DNA of 64,000 nt from UBA1952 sp965246765 (GCA_965246765.1 CBDFFJ010000002.1:434001-498000), one strand, 5' to 3'; shown: positions 50,508-60,008, numbered from the stretch's first letter. A program made the numbers and translations. The notes: generated from the letters alone by a model not told the origin.

Positions 50508-52010
50508 ATGTCAAATGTCCGGGTTCGCTTTGCACCTTCCCCTACTGGCGGCCTTCACATCGGCGGTGTCCGCACCGTCCTTTACAACTATCTTTTTGCC
50601 AGAAAGCACGGCGGCGCCTTCATCCTGCGCATAGAAGACACCGACCAGAACCGCTACGTGCCCGGCGCCGAGGAATACATCTTCCAATGCCTCCGCTGGG
50701 CCGGCCTGGAGCCGGATGAGAGTGTGGAAAAGCCCGGCAATTACGGCCCCTACCGCCAAAGCGAGCGCAAGGCATCCTACCGGCAATACGCGGAGCAATT
50801 AGTAGCAAGCGGACACGCCTACTACGCCTTTGACACGCCCGAAGAGCTGGCGCAAATGCGCGAAGACTTTAAGACGCAGGACAATCCCTCGCCGCAATAT
50901 GGCGCGCAAACGCGTATGAGGATGAAAAACTCGCTGACAATGGACAGCGCATCCGTGCAGGAAGCGCTGAAAGGTCCGCACGTAATCCGCATTAAAATGC
51001 CCGAAGGCGAGCGCGTGTCCTTTACGGATATGATACGCGGCGAAGTAAGCTTCGAGACGACGCTGGTGGACGACAAAGTGCTGCTGAAAGCAGATGGAAT
51101 GCCCACCTACCACCTCGCCGTAGTTGTGGATGACTGGAGCATGAAAATCACGCACGCCTTTCGCGGTGAGGAATGGCTGCCCTCTGCGCCGGTGCACCTG
51201 CTGCTCTGGAAATACCTTGGCTGGGAGGCCGATATGCCGCAATGGGCGCACCTGCCGCTCATTCTCGGGCCCGACGGCGCCAAGCTTTCCAAGCGGCACG
51301 GCAGCAAGTATGGCTTCCCCATCTTCGCCATGAACTGGACCGATCCGAAGACAGGCGATTTCACCGAAGGCTTTGCAGAGCGCGGCTTTCTGCCTGCGGC
51401 AATGCTGAATATGCTGGCCATGCTGGGCTGGAACGACGGCAGCGGCCAGGAGCTCTTCACGCTTGAAGAGCTGATCCGGCGATTTGACATCAGCCGCATA
51501 AACCACAGCGGAGCCGTTTTTGATTTTGAAAAGGCGCGCTGGTTCAATCATCAATACATCCAGCAGATGCCAGAGGCGCAGCTCTTGCCGCTTGTGCAGG
51601 CCTATCTGCCGGAGGCCGGCGGCGAAAAGCTAAGCGCCGTTATAGCCTTGGTCAAGGAACGCTGCACCCTTCTGCCCGACTTTGCGGAGCAGGCCGGGTT
51701 TTTCTTTAAAGCCCCGGAAACCATTGATAAGGCAGGTATGCTGGCCAAATGGAAGCCTGAGCATGGAGCATTCTTTGAGAAGCTCGCAGCGCAGCTTGAG
51801 GGCATGGAGCCCGCGCTGGAAGCTGCCGCCTACGAAGCTGCGTTTACCGGCCTGGCGCAGGAAGCAAACCTCAAGAAAGGAGAACTGATGCTGCCGCTGC
51901 GCATAATGCTGGTAGGCGGCAAGTTTGGCCCGGGCGTGTTTGATATTGTCCGCGTAATCGGCCCTGCGGAGGCTGCTGCCCGCGTAAGGGCCGGCCTCGC
52001 CGGGCTTTAA
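50508..52010 (+). CDS. gltX: Glutamyl-tRNA synthetase
   Basis: A 500-residue class I aminoacyl-tRNA synthetase. The HIGH motif appears as FAPSPTGGLHIGGVRT (residues 8-23) and the KMSKS loop as GAKLSKRHGSKYG; both are normal variants for GltX. RIEDTDQNRYV and FRGEEWLPSAPVHLLLW are further family marks. Its 3' end overlaps the 3' end of the convergent membrane-protein gene by 4 nt, with no terminator between them. Confidence 0.96.
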   Translation: MSNVRVRFAPSPTGGLHIGGVRTVLYNYLFARKHGGAFILRIEDTDQNRYVPGAEEYIFQCLRWAGLEPDESVEKPGNYGPYRQSERKASYRQYAEQLVASGHAYYAFDTPEELAQMREDFKTQDNPSPQYGAQTRMRMKNSLTMDSASVQEALKGPHVIRIKMPEGERVSFTDMIRGEVSFETTLVDDKVLLKADGMPTYHLAVVVDDWSMKITHAFRGEEWLPSAPVHLLLWKYLGWEADMPQWAHLPLILGPDGAKLSKRHGSKYGFPIFAMNWTDPKTGDFTEGFAERGFLPAAMLNMLAMLGWNDGSGQELFTLEELIRRFDISRINHSGAVFDFEKARWFNHQYIQQMPEAQLLPLVQAYLPEAGGEKLSAVIALVKERCTLLPDFAEQAGFFFKAPETIDKAGMLAKWKPEHGAFFEKLAAQLEGMEPALEAAAYEAAFTGLAQEANLKKGELMLPLRIMLVGGKFGPGVFDIVRVIGPAEAAARVRAGLAGL

Positions 52011-53482
52011 GAAGCCGGGCGCCTTATTAAACGAATGATCTGGACGCTGCGCGGGTCTGGCAGTAGTTGGATCTGCATGTGCGCCGCTCCTGGTAGCGCC
52101 TGTAGCTGCAAAGGCCGCTCAGTGAGCACATCCACAGTGTCGTATAAAGAGATACTCTGGGCTAAGGACAACTTTTTAGCTGCCGCACGGTTCCAGCCGG
52201 CCATGCTCAGATATTTCAGCAGCTCTTCGTCCATGCGGCAGGCTTCTACCAGCGGTATTGACGGTCTCGCGAATTGGCCGAGATATTGGGCGGCGTCCCT
52301 CCTTGGGTGATAAAAGTGAAGGTTATACTGAAAGTAAAGGTCTCCCGAACGCTCGCCCCGCATGATGTCGCGCAGGGCTGCAGCATCTGTCTTTCGCAGC
52401 TGCAGCAGGCAGGTGCAGAGACAGTAAAATGCCAGACCAAGGAAGGCCGCGCGCCGCCACCCAACCGCGCGAATGCGCGACAGCACCCGTGCAGACGCCA
52501 TGCCAATGGCAGCGCATAAAACGGGCAGGCCGGTAATAAAAACGCGGTATGGCGTAGAGCTTCCACGCAGGTCTGCCAGTGCGAATGGCAGCACAAAAAC
52601 CAAAGCTATCACGGCTATCCACTGCTTCCATTCCTTGCGGTGTGCTATGAGGTATACAAGAGGCATTAATAGCAATAGATAACGCCAGGAGAGGAAATGA
52701 TAAGCAACTACGGGGAGCCGCTCGCGCAGTGCTTCCAGCGGGCGCAGCGCGGAGCCGGCGGAAAAAATCGGAAGCCGCCGCATGTCCATCCAAAGGGGCA
52801 CGTAGAGCAGGCTGGCCACCGCGATACCGGCGGTCATGGCAATGAGCTTAGATGCTTGTTCCCGGAGCAGAAGCTTGTCGCGCCGCACATAGATGGCATA
52901 GCTGATGATTATGGCCATCATTGCCAAAATGTAATAGATGTTTGACGGCAGCGTGTAAAGCAGCATGGCCGTAAGGAGCGCCACCAGGCCGGCAGTGCGT
53001 AAGCTTCCGGGAGTTCCATAGCCAAGTAGCGCATTTCCCAGGGCTGCATATAGGCACATGCTTAGCCCGTAGCCGCGCATCTGGGATGCATAATTATAAA
53101 ACGGGATGCTGGTGATAAGAATAATCCCTGCAAGCAGCGCGGCGGACCAGCCGGCCAGGCGGCTTGCAAGTCTTTGGGTAAGAAGTATTGTGATGCAGGA
53201 AATGGTGAAGGGCAGCAGCCGCAGCGCTAAAGGGTGAACAATAGCCTGCAGGGTGCCGTTGATGCCGAGCAGATTTGCCCAAGCCTGCCCCAGCAGACTG
53301 AACAGTACATGATTGTTAGTGGAATGGTAGTCGTGTGATGCGGCCCATGCCGGCTTAAGCACAAAATGTTCCAGCGTGTACAACTCGTCATTCCAAAAGT
53401 CAAGCTGCAGATGCTGCCATTGGAAAGCGCCATGGATCAGCAAGAGGGCACTGACAATCCAGTATCTATTGACGCCGCTCAT
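52007..53482 (-). CDS. Polytopic membrane protein, probable GT-C glycosyltransferase
   Basis: A 491-residue protein with about ten to twelve hydrophobic helices. The first periplasmic loop carries DFWNDELYTLEHFV, with the acidic residues after helix 1 that the GT-C fold (ArnT/PMT, GT39-like) uses as its catalytic or metal site, and STNNHVLFSLLGQ, similar to PMT-family loops. The last 120 residues form a soluble domain. A donor such as polyprenyl phosphate sugar is the usual partner. Its start codon overlaps the stop of the upstream gene (ATGA), so the two are an operon and translationally coupled. Confidence 0.75.
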   Translation of the reverse strand: MSGVNRYWIVSALLLIHGAFQWQHLQLDFWNDELYTLEHFVLKPAWAASHDYHSTNNHVLFSLLGQAWANLLGINGTLQAIVHPLALRLLPFTISCITILLTQRLASRLAGWSAALLAGIILITSIPFYNYASQMRGYGLSMCLYAALGNALLGYGTPGSLRTAGLVALLTAMLLYTLPSNIYYILAMMAIIISYAIYVRRDKLLLREQASKLIAMTAGIAVASLLYVPLWMDMRRLPIFSAGSALRPLEALRERLPVVAYHFLSWRYLLLLMPLVYLIAHRKEWKQWIAVIALVFVLPFALADLRGSSTPYRVFITGLPVLCAAIGMASARVLSRIRAVGWRRAAFLGLAFYCLCTCLLQLRKTDAAALRDIMRGERSGDLYFQYNLHFYHPRRDAAQYLGQFARPSIPLVEACRMDEELLKYLSMAGWNRAAAKKLSLAQSISLYDTVDVLTERPLQLQALPGAAHMQIQLLPDPRSVQIIRLIRRPAS

Positions 53483-54753
53483 AGGGCGCTGGTTTCCGCC
53501 TTGCCGGGATGCCGCCGGGGCACCGCCTTATCGCCGGCGGAATGCCTGCGATACAGCAGAAAGAGCAGCCATACAATTGCGATTGCAAACAGGACAGCTA
53601 TGAACCGCGGCTCAAAAATCAGCGTGTCATAGTTGGCAAGCCTCAGCCATTGCAGCACCCGCTCAAGGCTTAAAAAATAAGCGATGGAGAAGAGTATGTA
53701 TAGTCCGTAGCGGTTATTGCAAAAGGCGTACGCAGTCAGAAAAATAAATGCCGGGTGGCAATAGCGCTCGTGCATCTGTGTATTAAAGTAATAAAACACC
53801 AGGGCAATAAGCGCTGCGCTAAACCAGAGCTTTTCCTTTGGAAACAAGGCGCTGGTGCGACCGGCCAGCGTGAGGATGGTATGGCGCAATAGCGGCCAGA
53901 GCGTAATGAATGAGGCGGCATAAAAGGACAGCAAGCCGATCTGCATGTAGGTAAGACCAATCACCGTATGAACATCGTCGCGCGTTTCGCGGCTCAGGTC
54001 CGGAACGATCCAGTACCAGACATTGGAAGCATTGCAGGTCAGGTACGGGAAAATGCCCACTGATCCGGACACGACTCTCCAGACTGCCGCTACGCCGCCT
54101 TTTCCGAAGGCAAAGGGAGTTAAAATAAGCGCCTGGAGCAGCAGCATTGTCGGCACTATGTACAATACGGCTTTCCATCGGCGGCTACGGTGCAGCTCCG
54201 TGATCATCAGTAAGCCCCATAGAGGAACGAATATGACAGCCTGCAGCTTTGAATTGATTGCGAGCACCATTACCAGCGCACTCCAAAAAGGCTTGCCTCT
54301 GTGCAGCAGATAAAGCGAGGTGATGATTAGGGCAGTAAAAATACCATCTACCTGGCCCCATATGACCGTGTTATATGAGAAGCCAATGTTGAGCATGCCG
54401 CAAAGGAGCAGAAATACGTAGTCCACTCGCCTGTCAATCCAGCGATACACGATCCATAAGGCAAAGTAATCTGCGGCAAGCGGAAGCATCCGGAAATAGC
54501 AGATGGTGCGATTGATATCGTCCACGCTGCCGGCCAGCTTTACAAACGCCGCGAGCATGTACTGAAACAGTGGCAGGTAGTCTGTGCCGGAACTGTAGGT
54601 ATTGCAAAGGCCTTTTTCGTGTATGTTGACCGCCCAGTTCCGGAGTAGGCCTAAATCCCAGATAAAGCCAGTCAGCCCAGGCGAAAGGGAGATTGTAAAA
54701 ACGAAAAAGAGGCAGGATAAGACAATCTGTTGCCGCTGAGATAACTGGTGCAT
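53479..54753 (-). CDS. Polytopic membrane protein, probable GT-C mannosyltransferase-like
   Basis: A 424-residue membrane protein with about ten helices. Loop 1 has GFIWDLGLLRNWAVNIHEKGL, with Asp soon after helix 1, and GTDYLPLFQYMLA; a late loop has NTQMHERYCHPAFIFLTAYAF, a motif seen in GT87-type and related GT-C mannosyltransferases (QMHER). Together with the overlapping downstream gene, also GT-C-like, it may build a surface glycan or glycosylate a lipid or protein. No sugar specificity can be read from the sequence. Confidence 0.75.
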   Translation of the reverse strand: MHQLSQRQQIVLSCLFFVFTISLSPGLTGFIWDLGLLRNWAVNIHEKGLCNTYSSGTDYLPLFQYMLAAFVKLAGSVDDINRTICYFRMLPLAADYFALWIVYRWIDRRVDYVFLLLCGMLNIGFSYNTVIWGQVDGIFTALIITSLYLLHRGKPFWSALVMVLAINSKLQAVIFVPLWGLLMITELHRSRRWKAVLYIVPTMLLLQALILTPFAFGKGGVAAVWRVVSGSVGIFPYLTCNASNVWYWIVPDLSRETRDDVHTVIGLTYMQIGLLSFYAASFITLWPLLRHTILTLAGRTSALFPKEKLWFSAALIALVFYYFNTQMHERYCHPAFIFLTAYAFCNNRYGLYILFSIAYFLSLERVLQWLRLANYDTLIFEPRFIAVLFAIAIVWLLFLLYRRHSAGDKAVPRRHPGKAETSAL

Positions 54754-54812
54754 CAGCCTTATTTATTTTGATTGTAACGGCGATTTGATTCGGCCGTCGC
54801 GCTAATGTAAAC

Positions 54813-54896
54813 CGCAGCTGCGTTGGCCGATCTTCAGATTCTCATAACCGGCCGACGCAGCGGCTATAAAAAAAGCCTGAATTGCTTCAGGCTTTT
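54813..54896 (-). terminator. Inverted repeat and terminator of the act-cox operon
   Basis: AAAAGCCTGAA (54871-54881) and TTCAGGCTTTT (54886-54896) form a perfect stem with loop TTGC. On the minus strand a T-run (7 T) follows, 17 nt after the coxA stop. A second inverted repeat, GCTGCGTTGGCCG / CGGCCGACGCAGC (12 of 13, about 54816-54862), lies just beyond. Confidence 0.88.
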
Positions 54897-54913
54897 GCTT
54901 GTAAATCGTTGTA

Positions 54914-56782
54914 TTAATGTGCCTCTTCACCTTCGCGCAACGGTATATGCTGCGGTATATAATCATTTCCTGCGCCGTCATCCTTATAATCATACGCCCA
55001 GCGGTGTACGGTCGGGATTTCACCGGGCCAGTTGCCGTGGCCGGGGTGGATGGGGGTCGTCCATTCCAGCGTGTTTGCCTGCCACGGGTTTTGCGTGGTC
55101 ATCTTCCTGCCCTTCCAGATGGAAGCAAAGAAGTTTACAACAAACAGGAGCTGCGCGAAGAATACGATGATGGCGCAGACAGAAATGAAGCTATTGAGCG
55201 ATACAAACTGCCTGAAGCTTTCCCAGGCGCTGTAATCGTAGTAACGGCGCGGCATACCAGCGATGCCTTCGTAGTGCATAGGCCAGAAAATCATGTAAGC
55301 GCCGATGAACGTAACCCAGAAGTGGATGTAGCCGAGCGTATTGTTCATGAAGCGGCTGTACATCTTCGGAAACCAGTGGTAAACGCCTGCGAACATGCCG
55401 AAGAAGGCCGATACGCCCATTACGATATGGAAGTGCGCGACTACGAAATAGGTATCGTGCAGGTGGATGTCAATGGCGGAATTGCCGAGGAATAAGCCTG
55501 TAAGACCGCCGGAGATGAACAGCGACACGAAGCCGAGCGCGAATAACATTGCCGGCGTAAAGCGGATATTGCCGCGCCAGATGGTAGTTATCCAGTTGAA
55601 GACCTTTACTGCCGAAGGAACGGCAATTAGGAGTGTGAGGAGTACGAAGATGGAGCCGAGGAACGGACTCATACCTGTTACGAACATGTGGTGCGCCCAT
55701 ACGAGGAAGGCCAACACCGTGATGCCGATGAGCGAAATAATCATTGCGAAATAGCCGAAGATGGGCTTACGCGAATTGACAGAGAGAATCTCTGACGCCA
55801 TACCCATGCCCGGCAGCATGATGATATACACCTCAGGATGGCCGAGGAACCAGAACAGGTGCTGATAAAGGATAGCGGACCCGCCAACGTGCGGCAGCGC
55901 GTGGCCGTTTACAAACAGCTCAGAAAGGTAGAAGGACGTACCGAAGTTGCGGTCAAAGATGAGCAGCACGAAGCCGGAGAACAGTACGGGGAACGACAGG
56001 ATACCCAAAACGGCCGTGAAGAACAACGCCCAAATCGTCAGCGGCAGGCGCGTCATGCTCATGCCTTTTGTACGCATGTTCAATACTGTGCTCACATAGT
56101 TCAGGCCGCCTAACAACGAGGACACAACAAACAGCGCCATCCCCGCGAGCCACAAGTCCATCCCCAAACCTGAACCTAAGCTTGCCTCTTTCAAAGCAGA
56201 TAGCGGCGGGTAAGTTGTCCAGCCTCCGGAAGCCGGGCCAGTCTGAACAAACAAGGATATGAACATCATTACGCTGGCTGCGAAGAAGAACCAGTAGGAC
56301 AGCATATTCATGAACGGCGAAGCCATGTCGCGCGCGCCGACTTGCAGCGGAATAAGCAGATTGGCAAAGGTCCCGGAAAGACCTGCCGTCAGTACGAAGA
56401 ACACGAGGATGGTTCCGTGCATCGTTACGAGCGCATAGTAAAATTCCGGAGAGAGCTTACCGCCGCGCGCCCAGTCGCCGAGGAAGGTTTCCAGAATCGG
56501 AAAGGTCTTATCCGGCCAGCCAAGCTGCAGGCGGAAGAACACGGACATCAGCGCGCCGATAATGGCCCAGATAATGCCTGTTACCAGAAATTGCTTTCCG
56601 ATATACTTGTGATCCTGACTGAAGATGTACTTGAAAATAAAGTGCGGCTCATGATGCGCATGGCCGTCGTGCGCGCCATGATTATCATGGTCGTTTACAT
56701 TGTGATGCCCGTTCCCCTCTGAATGCGAGGTATGCGCCACGTTTGGCCCGTCAACTACAATATTTGGATTAAGAGTGCTCAT
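54914..56782 (-). CDS. ctaD: Cytochrome c oxidase subunit I
   Basis: A 622-residue haem-copper oxidase catalytic subunit with twelve helices. Haem and CuB ligand motifs are all present: VTMHGTILVFF (low-spin haem His), FLGHPEVYIIMLPGMG (CuB His and the Glu of the D-channel), VWAHHMFVTG (His-His), and IDIHLHDTYFVVAHFHIVMG (haem a3 and low-spin haem His). The E in GHPEV makes it A-family type. A His-rich N-terminal extension (residues 18-47, 11 His) precedes helix 1. It is the last gene of the act-cox operon; coxC and subunit IV genes are not in the window. Confidence 0.96.
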   Translation of the reverse strand: MSTLNPNIVVDGPNVAHTSHSEGNGHHNVNDHDNHGAHDGHAHHEPHFIFKYIFSQDHKYIGKQFLVTGIIWAIIGALMSVFFRLQLGWPDKTFPILETFLGDWARGGKLSPEFYYALVTMHGTILVFFVLTAGLSGTFANLLIPLQVGARDMASPFMNMLSYWFFFAASVMMFISLFVQTGPASGGWTTYPPLSALKEASLGSGLGMDLWLAGMALFVVSSLLGGLNYVSTVLNMRTKGMSMTRLPLTIWALFFTAVLGILSFPVLFSGFVLLIFDRNFGTSFYLSELFVNGHALPHVGGSAILYQHLFWFLGHPEVYIIMLPGMGMASEILSVNSRKPIFGYFAMIISLIGITVLAFLVWAHHMFVTGMSPFLGSIFVLLTLLIAVPSAVKVFNWITTIWRGNIRFTPAMLFALGFVSLFISGGLTGLFLGNSAIDIHLHDTYFVVAHFHIVMGVSAFFGMFAGVYHWFPKMYSRFMNNTLGYIHFWVTFIGAYMIFWPMHYEGIAGMPRRYYDYSAWESFRQFVSLNSFISVCAIIVFFAQLLFVVNFFASIWKGRKMTTQNPWQANTLEWTTPIHPGHGNWPGEIPTVHRWAYDYKDDGAGNDYIPQHIPLREGEEAH

Positions 56783-56821
56783 TGTTCTGCTTTTTTATTA
56801 GAGAAGCGGGTGCCTCTCTCC

Positions 56822-57880
56822 TTATCTCATCGCTGTCTTTTTCGTTGTATCTGTTACTGCTGCGCCATTGCCTGTGCTGTCTTTAGCCGCACCTGCCTTG
56901 GGCCCAAAGTTCGTTACATAATCGGGAGTTTGTCCTTTCATCCACGCATCAAACTCGGCCTGCGTCTCATGCACGATTACTATGCCGCGCATGGAATAGT
57001 GCCCTTTGCCGCAAATCTGATCGCAAGATATTTCATAGACAAAATTCGGGTTGTTCGTCCGCTTCTTCATTTCTTCTGTGGAAATGCTTGGCGTGAACCA
57101 TATAGTCGTTGTAATGCCCGGCACCGCATCCATCTTGTAACGGAAATGCGGCAAGCCGACATCGTGAATCACATCGCGGGAGCCAATGATAAGTTTGACG
57201 TCCTTGCCTTTTACAATGTGCAGCTCGCCGCTTTGGTTGACTACATCGTCCAGGTTGTGCTTGTCATTTTTGTAATCCAGGCCCAGCACATTATTAGCGT
57301 CGTTAATCAGCCGGAAGTTGCGCTTGCCTATTTCACCATCAGCGCCAGGGTAACGGACGAGCCAGTTGAATTGCTTGCCGACCACTTCTACCACCTGTGC
57401 ATTCGCGGGAGCCGCTGAGGTAATCAGAAACCAGTTACGCAGGCCGATTGCTACCAGAATAGCCATTACAATAGCGGGAATCGTTGTCCAGATTAATTCC
57501 AGCTTATTGTTGTGCGGATAATAGAAAGCCGTACGCTTCTCTGTGCTTTGATAGCGGAAAGAGAACCAGAACAGCAATGCCTGAGTCGCAAAGAATACTA
57601 TGCCCGTCGTAATGAGCGTGACCTTAAACATGAAGTCATATTCACGGCCCTGAACAGATGCAGACTCGGGAAGCATCCGGCCAATGAGCGCTTCATGGCA
57701 GCGCCAAATGGCATAGCAGCCGAGAAAGAAAAACGCCAGCAGCAGCCAGGCCATCAGGCGGTTTGTTGCAGAGCGCGATTCTACTTCGCCGCGCAGCGTG
57801 GTGGCGTATTCGGACGCCCTCGCTATCTGGTAGATGATAACGAAGAACAGGGTAACTAAGGCAAATATGGTGAACGACAT
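56822..57880 (-). CDS. ctaC: Cytochrome c oxidase subunit II (CuA)
   Basis: A 352-residue subunit that receives electrons from cytochrome c. It has three hydrophobic helices at the N-terminus (about 4-22, 43-62 and 87-108) plus one before the cupredoxin domain, and the CuA site: HDVGLPHF (His), CDQICGKGHYSM (Cys, Cys, His, Met). The quinol-oxidase type lacks these, so this is a true cytochrome c oxidase. A 40-residue polar tail follows the cupredoxin domain. No haem c domain is fused. Confidence 0.95.
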   Translation of the reverse strand: MSFTIFALVTLFFVIIYQIARASEYATTLRGEVESRSATNRLMAWLLLAFFFLGCYAIWRCHEALIGRMLPESASVQGREYDFMFKVTLITTGIVFFATQALLFWFSFRYQSTEKRTAFYYPHNNKLELIWTTIPAIVMAILVAIGLRNWFLITSAAPANAQVVEVVGKQFNWLVRYPGADGEIGKRNFRLINDANNVLGLDYKNDKHNLDDVVNQSGELHIVKGKDVKLIIGSRDVIHDVGLPHFRYKMDAVPGITTTIWFTPSISTEEMKKRTNNPNFVYEISCDQICGKGHYSMRGIVIVHETQAEFDAWMKGQTPDYVTNFGPKAGAAKDSTGNGAAVTDTTKKTAMR

Positions 57881-57890
57881 TGTCTCTTTA

Positions 57891-57917
57891 ATTCAAAATT
57901 CTTAATGCAAAATGCAG
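57891..57917. repeat. ATTCAAAATTCTTAATGCAAAATGC repeat in the act-cox operon
   Basis: A copy of the TTCAAAA/ATGCAAAA repeat lies between actF and coxB, with the same units as at 31651-31680 and 60590-60622. Confidence 0.6.
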
Positions 57918-57934
57918 ACTCACTTTTCCTTCCT

Positions 57935-59179
57935 TTAGCTTACGTGCAGCATAGATTCCTTCAGCAGCGGGTGATTGCTCGGCACCAGCGAGTGCTTGGC
58001 AAGGGAAGTCGCCGTGCTCAACATGAAGGTCCCGATAAAGCCGCAGACGATTCCTACCTCATACCAGCTCAGCGTCCAATGCGCGCCCATTGTGCCGGGA
58101 TACATCATCTGGTAAAAGTCCAGCCAGTGGCCGAAGAAGATGACCATCGCCATAAACGTCACCGTGAAGAAGTTACGCTTGCTCGGACGGCTCATAAGGA
58201 TGAGAATCGGCATCACAAAGCAGATAATCAGCACCGCGAACCAAATTACACTATACGGGCCTTGCATCCGCATCTTAAAGTAAGTCGTTTCTTCAGGAAT
58301 GTTGCCGTACCAGATAAGCATGAACTGCGCAAACCATACATACGTCCAGAAGATAGAGAAGGCGAACATGAGCTTGCCGAGGTCGTGTACGTGCTCTTTA
58401 TGCACCAGGCCGAGGTAGCCTTGATTCTTCAGGTAAACAACCCACATCAGGATAAGTCCCATGCCCGTCACGAATGAAGAAGCGAAGGAATACCAGGAGA
58501 ACATCGTTGAGTACCAGTGCGTGTCAATAGACATCACCCACATCCAGGGCGTGGTACTCATTTGCGTCAGCGCATACACCAATAAGAACAGACCGGCGAA
58601 GGTGATTGTTCGCCAGTAAATCTTGGTAGAGTTGCGCGGCGCGCCATCCTGCTGCACAGAAAGCTGGCGAAATTTCAGCCCGAAAAAAGACCACAATCCG
58701 ATAGCGCAAATCGTGAAAATGCCAAACATCTTTCCGTTCAGGAAGTTTCCTTTGCCGGCAATAATCTCATCTACCTTACCCGTGTGCGTATCAATAGGCG
58801 TCATCCACTTGTAGATCGGGTTGTAGTCGCCGTGCGGCCCGTGAATTTTGAAAGTGAATGCGATTAGGAACATGACGACTGTCGCAATAGCGCCAAAGAG
58901 CCAAACGTTGGAGCCGATGGCTTCCGGCACGCGGCGGTAAGCCACAATCCAACCACCCTGCGCCAGCGCGGCCGCCGCCATAATAAATATAGAAGCCGCG
59001 GAAATGACGAGGAAGAAAACAGAATTGTGGAGCAGGCCGTCCCAGAAACGGATTTTATTCATGTTCTCCGAAGAGCCGAGCAGCGTAATCGCACCGATTA
59101 TAAGCGTCAGCAAGCCCACGCCGATTAGCGCGAAGGCTGTCATCCGCAACCGGGCCGGTATTACAAAACGTTCGTTCAT
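57935..59179 (-). CDS. actF: Alternative complex III membrane subunit ActF
   Basis: A 414-residue protein with about ten helices. It matches the quinol:cytochrome c oxidoreductase membrane subunit family (ActF, a PSR/NrfD-like paralogue of ActC), with RFWDGLLHNSVFFLVIS, SIDTHWYSTMFSWYSFASSFV and FGHWLDFYQMMYPG. It pairs with ActC to form the membrane core and couples menaquinol oxidation to the Fe-S/haem arm. Its position between actE and coxB fits the standard operon order. Confidence 0.92.
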   Translation of the reverse strand: MNERFVIPARLRMTAFALIGVGLLTLIIGAITLLGSSENMNKIRFWDGLLHNSVFFLVISAASIFIMAAAALAQGGWIVAYRRVPEAIGSNVWLFGAIATVVMFLIAFTFKIHGPHGDYNPIYKWMTPIDTHTGKVDEIIAGKGNFLNGKMFGIFTICAIGLWSFFGLKFRQLSVQQDGAPRNSTKIYWRTITFAGLFLLVYALTQMSTTPWMWVMSIDTHWYSTMFSWYSFASSFVTGMGLILMWVVYLKNQGYLGLVHKEHVHDLGKLMFAFSIFWTYVWFAQFMLIWYGNIPEETTYFKMRMQGPYSVIWFAVLIICFVMPILILMSRPSKRNFFTVTFMAMVIFFGHWLDFYQMMYPGTMGAHWTLSWYEVGIVCGFIGTFMLSTATSLAKHSLVPSNHPLLKESMLHVS

Positions 59180-59206
59180 TTTAGTAGAAAGTCTTTAGTA
59201 GAAAGT
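59180..59206. repeat. Two tandem copies of TTTAGTAGAAAGT between actE and actF
   Basis: TTTAGTAGAAAGT occurs at 59180-59192 and 59194-59206 (14-nt period), in the gap just before the actF start. A degenerate third piece, GCGTAGAAAG, follows. Confidence 0.55.
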
Positions 59207-59270
59207 TTACACTAAGCGTAGCGTAGAAAGCTTGTCCTGTGGGCTGTTTCTATTTAGTACCAGTGTTATC

Positions 59271-59948
59271 TTATTGATGCGCGCCTGTAGAGCCGCCTTT
59301 GGTTGTTTGAGTTGTGTCCGTTGAGTTGGCTGCTGCCATTGCGCCTCCGGTCGGAGCGCCTTCGCCCATTGTGAAGGCGTCGCCGCCGTTGCCAGCCTGC
59401 TGCTTCTTAATATAGGCGATCACCATCCAGCGCTGATGCATATCAATCTGCGAAGCGTAGGATCCCATAGCATTCTTGCCGTATTTGATCGCCGCGTAAA
59501 TCTGGCCAACCGGCATCTTCACATAATTCGGACCCATCAGGTTAGCGGGCATAGCTGCAAATTTGCCGCTGGCATAAAGCGGACCGTTGCCGTCCAGCGC
59601 GGTGCCGTGGCAGATGGCGCAATAGATATTAAACAGGCGCTTGCCTTCACCCAATTCTGCTTCTGAGAACTTGGCTGAAGTCGTGAAGGTCTTGTAGCCA
59701 TTTGTATCGCCTTCCACCATGTGGTCAGGCAGTGCATGGCCGCGCGCGACTGTGCCCATTACCGGCAGGCGGGCCGTGAGGCTGTCAGAAAAATTCGGAT
59801 TCTGATTGTAGTAATCGTAAGCGCGGGAATGCGTCATGTCCATTGCATACGCCTTGCCTGGATTACGGCGCATATTGCCGCTGTTGCAAGCGGCGAGGCC
59901 AACGGCGGCGGCAACGGCTACGATTAATATTGTTTTGAATTGCTTCAT
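59271..59948 (-). CDS. actE: Alternative complex III cytochrome c subunit ActE
   Basis: A 225-residue lipoprotein cytochrome: lipobox VGLAAC (Cys at about residue 21) and one haem c site CAICH, with a distal Met in the second half (SQIDMHQRWMVIAYIKK). It hands electrons from the complex to the downstream oxidase. The start at 59948 (MKQFKTILIVAVAAAV) gives a proper lipoprotein signal; the longer frame adds 18 codons that are not needed. It depends on the CcmE/CcmF system for haem attachment. The C-terminal 50 residues are Ala/Gly/Thr-rich. Confidence 0.93.
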   Translation of the reverse strand: MKQFKTILIVAVAAAVGLAACNSGNMRRNPGKAYAMDMTHSRAYDYYNQNPNFSDSLTARLPVMGTVARGHALPDHMVEGDTNGYKTFTTSAKFSEAELGEGKRLFNIYCAICHGTALDGNGPLYASGKFAAMPANLMGPNYVKMPVGQIYAAIKYGKNAMGSYASQIDMHQRWMVIAYIKKQQAGNGGDAFTMGEGAPTGGAMAAANSTDTTQTTKGGSTGAHQ

Positions 59949-60008
59949 TGCTTTTTGTTTCACGCAACGGCCGCAACAGATTCGCAACGGGCGCAACGTC
60001 ATATCAAC

